Assembly: GCA_007136585.1 (NCBI GenBank)
Contig: SLGR01000014.1
Coordinates: forward strand, 1-19,735
Direction of reading: 5' to 3'
Length of the DNA: 19,735 nt
Source of the DNA: Candidatus Sumerlaeota bacterium
GTDB lineage: Bacteria > CG03 > SLGR01
A program made the position numbers and the translations under genes. The notes beneath the pieces were generated by a model. That model was not told the origin of the DNA and searched no databases. It was given only the letters and a program-made list of their open reading frames with translations. Shown here piece by piece: positions 12,860 to 19,735 of the stretch. Within the stretch, counting starts at the first letter, position 1. Each line of letters opens with the position of its first letter.

Positions 12860-13828
12860 TTAGAAAAGGCTGAACCTGACCCCGGCGTCTATCATATGGT
12901 TAACGGTCTCAAGGTTTCCCCCGGATGTAAAACTGTAATTTACGATAACCTGGCCGCCCCAGTCCGAAAACTCGGGGGGAGCGGATTCAAACCCTCCTCC
13001 CATTGTATAGAAGAGCCCGCCCTCTGTATCTTTTATGCCTGCGCGGAACCGGAACCCTTCGGCTGCTTCTATCTCTGTTCCCAGATGAATACCGGTCTTA
13101 TCCTTGCCTAACTCAAAATCAACCCCGGCAAGGAGTATCTCCAGCGGCCGGTAACTTGCCCCGACCCTGAAAATGGTAGGCATCGATATAATTTTCCCGT
13201 TAAAAAAGAAGAAACCAAAATTACTCACAGCGGCGCCGGCCCGGATATCCCCGGGAAGGTCCGTAAGAACTCCCATATCAATAGAAGCGCCGTGCCCCTT
13301 GTACCCGGCTATATTCTCATTAAGATACTTCACGTTTGCGCCTGCGTACAGGTCACCTTCAAGGTTAAGACCGAAGTTAAGCCCTAACGAAAGGTCGTAA
13401 TACCTCAGTCCGCCGGTTCGGCGACCAGTTTCATCATAGGCATCAAGCCCCGCGACAGTGAAATAATCTATACTCAAAGCATGCAGGGGAACCGCGGAAA
13501 GAAGTCCGGAGGGAAGAACAATAAGGAAAGAGCCTTTTCCGGCGCTCTTTATCCAGTCAGCGTACCCCGCGGCGACAAAGAAATCATCCCGGTTCTGCCT
13601 TACCAGCCCCGCGGGGTTGTAAAATACGGAAGCCCCCGGGTCCTGTGATACGGAAGTATAAGCCCCGCCCATCCCCTCGGAGGCGGCAAAGACCGGAATT
13701 CTAAGGTACTGAAGGGCGGCCCCCCGTAACGGAGCGGGAAAAATAAAAACCGCAAGCAGAAATAAGACCATAGATCTCACGGGCGCTGAACCGCGAGGAC
13801 GGACCGGGTCTTTTATACCATCTGGCAT
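12860..13828 (-). CDS. PorV/PorQ (UPF0164)-family outer-membrane beta-barrel protein
   Basis: A 322-residue predicted outer-membrane protein. After an N-terminal hydrophobic stretch (MVLFLLAVFIFPAPLRG, about 20-36) comes the family signature FAASEGMGGAYTSVSQDPGA...FYNPAGLV (about 47-77). The rest alternates in the manner of beta strands, with aromatic-rich segments, and it ends in VRFSLF, a terminal Phe typical of barrel proteins inserted by BAM. In type IX secretion, PorV shuttles cargo bearing a C-terminal sorting domain; elsewhere the role of this family is unknown. AAGGGG stands 9 nt before the first ATG. An internal ATG at residue 20 would give a more classical signal peptide. It follows the gene for a protein with a sorting-like C-terminus by 12 bp. 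Confidence 0.83.
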   Translation of the reverse strand: MPDGIKDPVRPRGSAPVRSMVLFLLAVFIFPAPLRGAALQYLRIPVFAASEGMGGAYTSVSQDPGASVFYNPAGLVRQNRDDFFVAAGYADWIKSAGKGSFLIVLPSGLLSAVPLHALSIDYFTVAGLDAYDETGRRTGGLRYYDLSLGLNFGLNLEGDLYAGANVKYLNENIAGYKGHGASIDMGVLTDLPGDIRAGAAVSNFGFFFFNGKIISMPTIFRVGASYRPLEILLAGVDFELGKDKTGIHLGTEIEAAEGFRFRAGIKDTEGGLFYTMGGGFESAPPEFSDWGGQVIVNYSFTSGGNLETVNHMIDAGVRFSLF

Positions 13829-13840
13829 AAAAACACCCCT

Positions 13841-15361
13841 TTATCTCACGACCACCAGGGTTTTATTAACCTGGTACTTCTCATCCCCGGAGATCGCCCT
13901 CAGCCTGTAAAAATACAACCCCGGGGGCACCCGGTTTCCACTGTCGTCCCTTAGGTTCCAGGTAATAATATGCTCACCGCGTTCAAGGTCGGTTACCCTT
14001 CTGCTGTATATTTTATTCTGCATAAGATTAAATATCTCAAGGGTCAGATCAGACCTGGAATAAAGCTCAAAAGCTATATTCACATCCCCGGTTTCGGCAG
14101 GCTGGGGGTAGGCCTTGACAGAGCTGCGGAAAATCATCTTCGGGGTTATCTCGTCCCCCGTGGTCTCAACCTCAACCTCAATATCCTGGACAAGGAACTC
14201 TCCGGATATCAACTCCCCGAGCGCGCTCCTGCCGGTCAGCGCCGCGCGGTAAAGACCCGGCTCCACGCCTCCCTGCCTCTGGGTTCTCCCGTCCCACTCC
14301 AGGGAAACATCTCCGGCGGGTTTCGTTCCGGGTTCCATTATCCTTATTATGCGCCCGGGCTCAACCTCTTCGGTCACCGGGTTTACAGGCAGGGGTTCTC
14401 CTTTTACATACTCATAGGTAAACCCGTAATCCATATAATCCATAGAGCCGTCATCCGGAGCGGGAATGAATTCGGTTCCGGGGAGACATATAAGGACCCG
14501 TGAAGCGGAGCGGGTATTGCTCTGGTAGGTAAGTACCGATACCGGGTTATCCTCGCTGATGGGGGCAACCTCAAAGTTCCTGTAATCGGGTTTAGGTATA
14601 ACAACGGTCTTGAACCCGGAATCCCTTTTAACCTCTTCAGTATCAAAAACCTCAAAAAATACGTAATACGTGCCGGGGGGCTGGACGACTCCGGACTCAT
14701 CTCTCCAGTCCCAAGAGACACTCTGGGTTTCTCCGGATGGTGTCAGAGGGACGTCCCACCCGGCCCTTAAGACTTTAACGGGGTCGTAACCTCCCGGGGG
14801 TTCTCCGGGACTTACCCAGTACCCGTCGGAGTCTCTCGCTCCGGGGTCATCCCTGAACTCCATAAAATCCCCCCTTCTGTAAACCTCAATATTAACCGAG
14901 GAGATATCCTGAACGGAAAACGGTATATGCCAGATCTGCCCGTAACCCCAAAGGTGTCCGCCCTCACCGTCATACTCCCTGAACCGCTCCGCATTCCCAC
15001 GCGTCTCGGAGATTCCCAGGTACCTGTTCTGTACTATACCGCTTACTACGGTTCTTGGCTCCTCGTCAGTAGCTGTTACCCGGTACTCGTGCGTTCCCGG
15101 TTCAGAATCTTCATATACCCGGTCTGAACCCGGTATTAAGGTCACGCTATCCGTATCCAGGTTCCCTATACCCGGGGCCCGCTCCAGTATATATGCAACA
15201 GTGCCGGAAGAGTTCGTCATCTCTGACCAACTGAGGGTAAATTTCCCGGCCTCTTCATCCCAGGAACCCTCCAGTCTTATCTCGGCGTAAGATTCGGCCG
15301 GAAAAACCGCAGCTGATATAAGAATCGCAAGTAAGAAAAAAACCCTTATCTTAACGCTCAT
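13841..15361 (-). CDS. Secreted protein with Fn3-like and FlgD/T9SS-type C-terminal domain
   Basis: A 506-residue exported protein. Residues 1-26 form a signal peptide (VFFLLAILISAAVFPAESYA). Residues about 28-115 look like a fibronectin-type-III-like domain (WSEMTNSSGTVAYILER, then EPGTHEYRVTATDEE). The middle contains repeated Ig-like segments of the DxSGxxxPPGxY type (about 215-235 and 365-385). Residues about 405-506 form a FlgD-Ig/type-A-sorting-like domain, with the last module reading DLTLEIFNL, GEHIITWNL and VPPGLYFYRL. Such C-termini direct T9SS export in Bacteroidetes and are common in several uncultured phyla where the secretion route is less clear. The start overlaps the response regulator stop by 4 bp. 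Enzymatic motifs are absent, so a structural or surface role is likely. Confidence 0.8.
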   Translation of the reverse strand: MSVKIRVFFLLAILISAAVFPAESYAEIRLEGSWDEEAGKFTLSWSEMTNSSGTVAYILERAPGIGNLDTDSVTLIPGSDRVYEDSEPGTHEYRVTATDEEPRTVVSGIVQNRYLGISETRGNAERFREYDGEGGHLWGYGQIWHIPFSVQDISSVNIEVYRRGDFMEFRDDPGARDSDGYWVSPGEPPGGYDPVKVLRAGWDVPLTPSGETQSVSWDWRDESGVVQPPGTYYVFFEVFDTEEVKRDSGFKTVVIPKPDYRNFEVAPISEDNPVSVLTYQSNTRSASRVLICLPGTEFIPAPDDGSMDYMDYGFTYEYVKGEPLPVNPVTEEVEPGRIIRIMEPGTKPAGDVSLEWDGRTQRQGGVEPGLYRAALTGRSALGELISGEFLVQDIEVEVETTGDEITPKMIFRSSVKAYPQPAETGDVNIAFELYSRSDLTLEIFNLMQNKIYSRRVTDLERGEHIITWNLRDDSGNRVPPGLYFYRLRAISGDEKYQVNKTLVVVR

Positions 15362-16023
15362 GCTGAACCCCCGGGTTTATTTTCGTTCTCCAGTTCTTTC
15401 ATAAGTTTCTCACTGCATTCTGTACATATCCCGTGTGTGAAATCCGCGTCCGAACGGGTGCAGATGTAATCCTCAACCCTCTGCCAGTACCCGTCATCAT
15501 CCTTGATCTTATGACAGTAGCAGCATATAGGCAGGAGCCCGGTAAGGGTCTTTACTCTGGAGAGGGCCTCAGAGAGCTCTTCCCTGAGTTTCTTCTCTTT
15601 CTCATATTCCTGCTTGAGCTTATCCCTGGTCCTCTTGAGCTCAACGTGGGTTGCGGTCCTTATCCTTACCTCTTCCGCCCGGAAAGGTTTCGTTATATAA
15701 TCAACCGCGCCGGCCTCAAACCCCTTTTTTATATCGTCAAACTCCTTCCTTGCGGTAATAAATATAACCGGGATCGCAGATGTCTGAGGCGAACCCTTCA
15801 GCTTAGCGCAGACCTCGTACCCGTCCATCCCGGGCATCATTATATCAAGAAGAACCAGGTCATACTCTTCCCCGGCGGCCATCTCAAGGGCGGAGTCCCC
15901 GCCTGAAGCTGTATCAACACGGTACCCCGAAGCCGAGAGCATATCCCCTATTATCTCAATGTTTTCAGGGACATCATCAACTATCAGTACCCTGGGAGGG
16001 GACTCCCCGCTTCGCGGACCCAT
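15358..16023 (-). CDS. Single-domain response regulator with C-terminal four-Cys motif
   Basis: CheY-like receiver domain (about 10-125) with the acidic pair D16-D17, phosphorylation site D60 in VLLDIMMPGMDG, T90 and K112 in YITKPF. A charged coiled coil (about 128-160) follows. The final module has ICCYCHKIKDDDGYW (166-180) and GICTECSEKL (198-207), whose cysteines C167/C170 and C200/C203 probably bind zinc. This tail is common at the ends of bacterial receiver and PAS proteins and has no agreed function. There is no DNA-binding output, so signalling is by protein contact. No partner histidine kinase is in the window. It lies 12 bp after the DUF1844 gene and overlaps the secreted-protein gene. 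Confidence 0.9.
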   Translation of the reverse strand: MGPRSGESPPRVLIVDDVPENIEIIGDMLSASGYRVDTASGGDSALEMAAGEEYDLVLLDIMMPGMDGYEVCAKLKGSPQTSAIPVIFITARKEFDDIKKGFEAGAVDYITKPFRAEEVRIRTATHVELKRTRDKLKQEYEKEKKLREELSEALSRVKTLTGLLPICCYCHKIKDDDGYWQRVEDYICTRSDADFTHGICTECSEKLMKELENENKPGGSA

Positions 16024-16035
16024 ACCCGTTACCTC

Positions 16036-16473
16036 TCAGGACTCCTTTTTCTCACCGCCTGATTCATCAGCCTCGTCCCCTGCCCCCTTTTCCCCCTCCT
16101 CTACATCTCCGGACCCCTGCCGGGTAACGTCCTGCTCCTCTACGTTCTCTTCCCGTTTCTGATCATCCGGGAGATCTTTCTCTTCCGGCGCCTCCGTAGT
16201 CTCTTTCTTTTTTTCATCGGCATAGGTAAGCTGGAGGTTTGTAAGGGTATCAAAAAGAACCTCCTTCTCCTTATCCGTAAGGTTACCCCGGGTCTTCTCC
16301 TTGAGCATCTCAAGTATATCAATATTTATCCTGCTGAGCCCCATATTTTTCTCCACTTTCCCTGTCTGGGGGTTGGAAATCTTGCCCATCCCCACCAGAG
16401 CGGTCTGGGAAAGGGAAAGAACAAAATTGAGAAAATTCATATCAACCTGCTGACCGGTATTATTCTCACTCAT
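16036..16473 (-). CDS. DUF1844 family protein with acidic tail
   Basis: A 145-residue cytoplasmic protein. Residues about 12-93 match the DUF1844 domain: MNFLNFVLSLSQTALVGMGK, INIDILEMLKEKT, and LFDTLTNLQLTYADE. The last 50 residues are low-complexity, rich in Glu, Asp, Lys and Gly, and probably disordered. Function of the domain is unknown; it is found across many diderm bacteria. Its stop is 12 bp before the response regulator start, and its own start overlaps the gltX stop by 4 bp, so it is translated with them. Confidence 0.88.
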   Translation of the reverse strand: MSENNTGQQVDMNFLNFVLSLSQTALVGMGKISNPQTGKVEKNMGLSRINIDILEMLKEKTRGNLTDKEKEVLFDTLTNLQLTYADEKKKETTEAPEEKDLPDDQKREENVEEQDVTRQGSGDVEEGEKGAGDEADESGGEKKES

Positions 16474-17906
16474 TTTACATACTCCTTTAAAGCGTATCCT
16501 ATCCTTTCAACCGATTTATCCCTGCCTATAAACTCCAGGAGTTCAAAAAGACCGGGGCCCTTCATCTGACCCGATACCGCTACCCGGACCGGGTGAAATA
16601 CCTTCCCCGCCCCTAACTGCTTTTTTTCCACATAGGACCGGAAAATGTCCTCAAGGTTTTCCCGGGAAAAATCCTCCGTTTCCCTGAGAAGGTTCTGTAT
16701 ATCTGTAAGTATATCTATTACCCCGTCCTTCTCAAGGCGTTTGCTGACTGCTTTGGGATCATATGCCACATCATCCCTGAGAAGGAACCCTATTTTCTCA
16801 GGGACCTCGCTTAAAGTGGAGAACTTTTCCTTCTCCAGCGCTAGAGCCTCAATGATTCTCTCCGGGATATCCTCCGGGGATTTCAGAATCCCTGCGCGGA
16901 GGAGCCAGGGGGCCGCCAACCGGGCCAGCTCGGCGGGGGAAGTCTCTCTTATGTACTTACCGTTAATCCACCGGAGCTTCTCCATATCAAATACCCCCGG
17001 GGAGCGCCCGACCCCGGAAAGATCAAATTTCTCCTTAAGCTCATCGGGGGCGAATATCTGCTGCGCATCCGAGGTTGACCACCCTAAAAGGGCAAGGAAG
17101 TTCCTGAGGGCCCCGGGAAGGTACCCCTCCTCCCGGAACTCGTCAAGGGAGGCGGCCCCGGTCCTCTTTGAAAGGCGTTTTCCGTCAGTTCCGTGAACCT
17201 GGGGAAGATGGGCGTACCTCGGAGGATTCTCTCCAAGCGCCCTGTATATGAGAAGCTGTTTGGGGGTATTGGAGATATGGTCATCACCCCTTATGACATG
17301 CGTTATCCTCATATCGGAATCGTCCGCTGCGCAGGCGAAATTATAAGCAGGACCGCCGTCTGATTTTACCAGGACAAAATCCTGTATGGTAGCGGCATCT
17401 ACCGTTATATTGCCCTTTATGATATCATCAAAAGAGATGGCGCCGGATTCCGGGGTCCTGATCCGCCAGGCATACCCCCTCCCTTCTTTTTCAAGGCGCC
17501 CTGATTCGGAAGAAGAAAGCTCACGGCACCGCCCGTCATACCCGGGAGGCTCGCCCCTGGACTCAGCCTCCCGTCCGCGCGCGGCAAGCTCCTTCGGGGA
17601 GCAGAAACACCTGTAGGCCTTACCCTCTTCAGAGAGTTTCCTGATCGCCTTCTCATAAATCTGTCCCCGCTCTGACTGGTAAAAGGGTCCCTCGGACCAA
17701 TCAAGACCGAGCCATCTGAGCCCCTCCATTATAGCCCGGGAGTACCTGCTCTCGGAACGGCTCCTGTCGGTATCCTCTATACGCAGTATGAACTTTCCTT
17801 TATGTTTTTCGGCAAAAAGATAATTGTAGAGAGCGGTCCTGACCCCGCCTATGTGAAGGAACCCGGTAGGAGAGGGAGCAAACCTTGTTCTTATTTCAGT
17901 AGACAA
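16470..17906 (-). CDS. gltX: Glutamyl-tRNA synthetase
   Basis: Class Ic aminoacyl-tRNA synthetase of 478 residues, normal length, charging tRNA-Glu (possibly tRNA-Gln too in a non-discriminating organism). The catalytic HIGH-like motif is PSPTGFLHIGGVRTALYNY (11-29). The KMSKS-like motif is KRLSKR (243-248). A zinc-site pattern C100, C102, Y123, C127 is intact. The C-terminal anticodon-binding region continues to residue 478. The only start that keeps the N-terminus is a TTG 11 bp inside hisG (17906), with no clear ribosome binding site. That would imply coupling to hisG translation. Whether it discriminates against tRNA-Gln cannot be judged here. Confidence 0.96.
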   Translation of the reverse strand: MSTEIRTRFAPSPTGFLHIGGVRTALYNYLFAEKHKGKFILRIEDTDRSRSESRYSRAIMEGLRWLGLDWSEGPFYQSERGQIYEKAIRKLSEEGKAYRCFCSPKELAARGREAESRGEPPGYDGRCRELSSSESGRLEKEGRGYAWRIRTPESGAISFDDIIKGNITVDAATIQDFVLVKSDGGPAYNFACAADDSDMRITHVIRGDDHISNTPKQLLIYRALGENPPRYAHLPQVHGTDGKRLSKRTGAASLDEFREEGYLPGALRNFLALLGWSTSDAQQIFAPDELKEKFDLSGVGRSPGVFDMEKLRWINGKYIRETSPAELARLAAPWLLRAGILKSPEDIPERIIEALALEKEKFSTLSEVPEKIGFLLRDDVAYDPKAVSKRLEKDGVIDILTDIQNLLRETEDFSRENLEDIFRSYVEKKQLGAGKVFHPVRVAVSGQMKGPGLFELLEFIGRDKSVERIGYALKEYVK

Positions 17907-18774
17907 TCTTATTAAGCGGGTACTCTATTATACCCTGGGCCCCCGCGCGCTTAAGCTCGGGGAGTATCTCCAACACCTTCTTCTCCTGTATTATAACCTC
18001 CAGCGCCACCCAGCCCTCAAGGGTAAGCTCGGAAACCGTCGGGTTCATCAGAGAGGGGAGTATACTCATAACCTTATCAACGTTAGATTTTTCTATATTC
18101 ATCTTAAGTCCCACCATACCCTCGGCATCCACCGCAGCGCCCAGGAGCAGAGATATATTCTCTATCTTTCTTCTTTTCCAGGTATCCCTGAAAGAACCCC
18201 TGTTTGCTATAAGCCGGGTGGTGGAAGAGAGGATCTCCTCAACAATCCTGAGCCTGTTTGCCTTAAGCGAAGACCCGGTCTCGGTAAGCTCTACTATCGC
18301 GTCGCAGAGGACCCCGGGTTTCACCTCAGTCGCCCCCCAGGAAAACTCTACCTCGCACTTAATATCGCGTTCATCGAGATAACGGCGGACGTAGCTTATA
18401 AGCTCGGTGGATACCTTTTTCCCCTCAAGATCATTCAGTGAGTTTATATCCGAGTCCTCCGGGACAGCAAGGACCCATCTTACCGGCCTGAATCCGCTCT
18501 TGGCGTAAATAAGCTCCGAGACCTCCTCCAGATCTGAACCGTTCTCCATAAGCCAGTCCCACCCGCAGAGCCCGGCGTCAAAGACCCCGTCCTCAATATA
18601 CCGCGGCATCTCCTGCGGGCGAATTAACATAAACTCTATCTCCGGGTCGTTCGATTCCGGGTAGTAGGTTCGCTTTTCGGGCATATATATCTTTATCCCG
18701 GCCTTCTCAAAAACCTCTATTGTAGATTGCTGAAGACTTCCCTTCGGAAGCGCAAACTTGAGTCTTTTATCCAT
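17896..18774 (-). CDS. hisG: ATP phosphoribosyltransferase, long form
   Basis: First and committed enzyme of histidine biosynthesis, joining PRPP and ATP. About 292 residues, so this is the long HisG with its own C-terminal histidine-binding regulatory domain, which needs no HisZ. Visible motifs are LKFALPKGSL at the N-terminus, GLCGWDWL, and the PRPP loop region DAIVELTETGSSLKAN. The regulatory domain ends with GAQGIIEYPLNKIV. Two ATGs are possible: the first (18780) directly abuts AGAGG, whereas the second (18774) sits 6 nt after it, so the second is the likelier start. No other his genes are in the window; the histidine pathway must be dispersed. Confidence 0.96.
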   Translation of the reverse strand: MDKRLKFALPKGSLQQSTIEVFEKAGIKIYMPEKRTYYPESNDPEIEFMLIRPQEMPRYIEDGVFDAGLCGWDWLMENGSDLEEVSELIYAKSGFRPVRWVLAVPEDSDINSLNDLEGKKVSTELISYVRRYLDERDIKCEVEFSWGATEVKPGVLCDAIVELTETGSSLKANRLRIVEEILSSTTRLIANRGSFRDTWKRRKIENISLLLGAAVDAEGMVGLKMNIEKSNVDKVMSILPSLMNPTVSELTLEGWVALEVIIQEKKVLEILPELKRAGAQGIIEYPLNKIVY

Positions 18775-18812
18775 TTCCATCCTCTTTTTTTCTTACTTTC
18801 CGGCGGTTCTTA

Positions 18813-19382
18813 TTAAGAGCCAGGAGAACTCTTTTTCTTCCTGTAAACCGTTTCCATCACATAAATGGGGTTTATATCTCTCCAGTCCCCCCTATCTCCC
18901 TTAGAGTGCAGCCTGCAGGCTTCTTCAAAGATGAGTCCGGCATCTGGAGTAACCTCCGGGCCCCCGTTTAGTTTCCTCTCCGCCTCATCTATAAGAGAGT
19001 ACGGACCAAGGCGCATCCCCCCTTTCCCGTAGAGGGCGCTGTAATACTTTGAGCCGAAAGCTTTAATAACGGATCTTGCATGAGTTCTCCCAAAGATATC
19101 CATCGGGGATACGCCGTAAAGAGGTATCCCGCATACCTGAGCTATTGTGATTGCGCAGCTCAGACCCACTCTTATCCCGGTGAATGAGCCCGGGCCTACG
19201 GAGGCCCCGAGGGCCTTAAGGTCCTTCGGGGATGACCCGTGTTTACCCAGAAGTTCTTCAATGGCCGGGATGAGTTTTCCGGAGTGCCTTTTACCCGGTA
19301 CTCTGTAAATTTCCGGATCCCGCCCCGGTAAGCCCAGGGCCGCGGAAAAAACATCAGTTGTTGTCTCAAGAGCCAGAAGCAT
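18813..19382 (-). CDS. tsaB: tRNA t6A biosynthesis protein TsaB
   Basis: A 189-residue ASKHA-fold scaffold subunit. With TsaD and TsaE it installs threonylcarbamoyl on A37 of ANN-decoding tRNAs. The signature LGASVGPGSFTGIRVGLS (about 58-75) is clear, and LLALETTTDVFSAAL is the N-terminal strand pair. The protein is shorter than the usual 220-230 residues, with the second half reduced. ATG has GAAGGGCG upstream and lies 17 bp inside tsaE. The tsaE-tsaB order is common in bacteria. No TsaD or TsaC is in the window. Confidence 0.93.
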   Translation of the reverse strand: MLLALETTTDVFSAALGLPGRDPEIYRVPGKRHSGKLIPAIEELLGKHGSSPKDLKALGASVGPGSFTGIRVGLSCAITIAQVCGIPLYGVSPMDIFGRTHARSVIKAFGSKYYSALYGKGGMRLGPYSLIDEAERKLNGGPEVTPDAGLIFEEACRLHSKGDRGDWRDINPIYVMETVYRKKKSSPGS

Positions 19383-19735
19383 CGCCCTTCACCTGTGAAA
19401 CCCTTATAATCCGCCTGCTGCCGGAAATATACCCGAAATTTATAAAAAGCCCTTCATCCGGAAGTATTGGCGCGGCCCGGTCCGCCCATTCCACAGCCGT
19501 AACTGATTCCCCGGAAAGGATATCGTTCCATCCCAGATGAAGGATCTCCCTCTTATCAGAGATGCGGTAGAGATCAATATGGACCAGTTCCGTATCCCTG
19601 CCGCGGTACCTCCTGAGTATCTGGAAAGTGGGGCTTAGAACCTCTTTCTCATCTATACCCAGACCGGAGGCCAGCCCTTTCAGAAAAGTCGTCTTTCCGG
19701 AACCCAGATCACCGGTCAAAAAAAGATTCCGGGAG
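19366..19735 (-). CDS. tsaE: tRNA t6A biosynthesis ATPase TsaE (5' end outside the window)
   Basis: P-loop ATPase that resets the TsaBD complex in t6A synthesis. The Walker A region reads LTGDLGSGKTTFLKG, followed by the family motifs LSPTFQIL, HIDLYRI and EWADRA. The frame stays open to the window edge (SRNLFLTGDLGSGK), so the true start lies beyond 19735. An internal TTG at 19719 would cut the strand leading into the P-loop and is not the start. It ends 17 bp inside tsaB. Confidence 0.94.
   Translation of the reverse strand, partial: SRNLFLTGDLGSGKTTFLKGLASGLGIDEKEVLSPTFQILRRYRGRDTELVHIDLYRISDKREILHLGWNDILSGESVTAVEWADRAAPILPDEGLFINFGYISGSRRIIRVSQVKGDASGS

Noticed and set aside
1-19735. CRISPR array, tRNA genes, insertion sequences
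   Set aside because: No spaced direct repeats, cloverleaf-like segments, transposase frames or terminal inverted repeats were seen.

Overview
This window comes from an anaerobic, probably uncultured diderm bacterium. It has gene-dense, mostly overlapping operons, a PorV/UPF0164-type outer-membrane protein and a T9SS/FlgD-like sorted protein. Isoleucine is written largely as ATA despite a GC-rich background. The lineage cannot be fixed from the sequence alone. The gene mix (PorV-like, DUF1844, DUF4914, an energy-converting hydrogenase-related complex, a COG1784-type permease) resembles deep uncultured phyla such as Elusimicrobiota or Omnitrophota, but that is an inference.

Left region (1-7576, minus strand, transcribed right to left): one compact redox operon. 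A strong candidate promoter (TTGACA-17-GATAAA with TGn extension, 7618-7646) drives a DUF4914 P-loop protein. It is followed by the NADH/NAD+-sensing repressor Rex and then seven overlapping genes for a membrane complex. Two soluble subunits resemble the beta and gamma subunits of sulfhydrogenase / AsrAB. Next come a polyferredoxin, a NuoH-like membrane subunit, a NuoB-like small subunit, a NuoC-like 30 kDa subunit and a NuoD/[NiFe]-group-4-like large subunit. The start of a further, probably membrane, gene runs off the left end. The large subunit keeps the N-terminal CxxC (RICGLC) but stops before the C-terminal DPCxxC that should complete the Ni-Fe site. The complex is therefore better read as an energy-converting hydrogenase-related (Ehr) complex than as a hydrogenase. 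The flavoprotein-like subunit has also lost the usual nucleotide-binding glycine motif.

Middle (7577-8942): a 172-bp divergent promoter region, then the only plus-strand gene, a class I PLP aminotransferase.

Right region (8947-19735, minus strand): a nearly gapless run. In transcription order it holds tsaE (cut by the window end), tsaB, hisG (long form), gltX, a DUF1844 protein, a response regulator with a C-terminal four-Cys domain, a secreted T9SS/FlgD-type protein and a PorV-like outer-membrane protein. It continues with a small beta-carbonic-anhydrase-like protein, a membrane-anchored zinc-ribbon/tandem OB-fold protein, a COG1784/TctA-like permease and a YdjM-like membrane metal-dependent hydrolase with a large insertion. 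The first four genes are housekeeping (t6A tRNA modification, histidine biosynthesis, glutamyl-tRNA). The last four form an unusual, uncharacterised membrane cluster.

No tRNA, rRNA, CRISPR array or insertion sequence was recognised, and there is no gene-free stretch longer than 172 bp.
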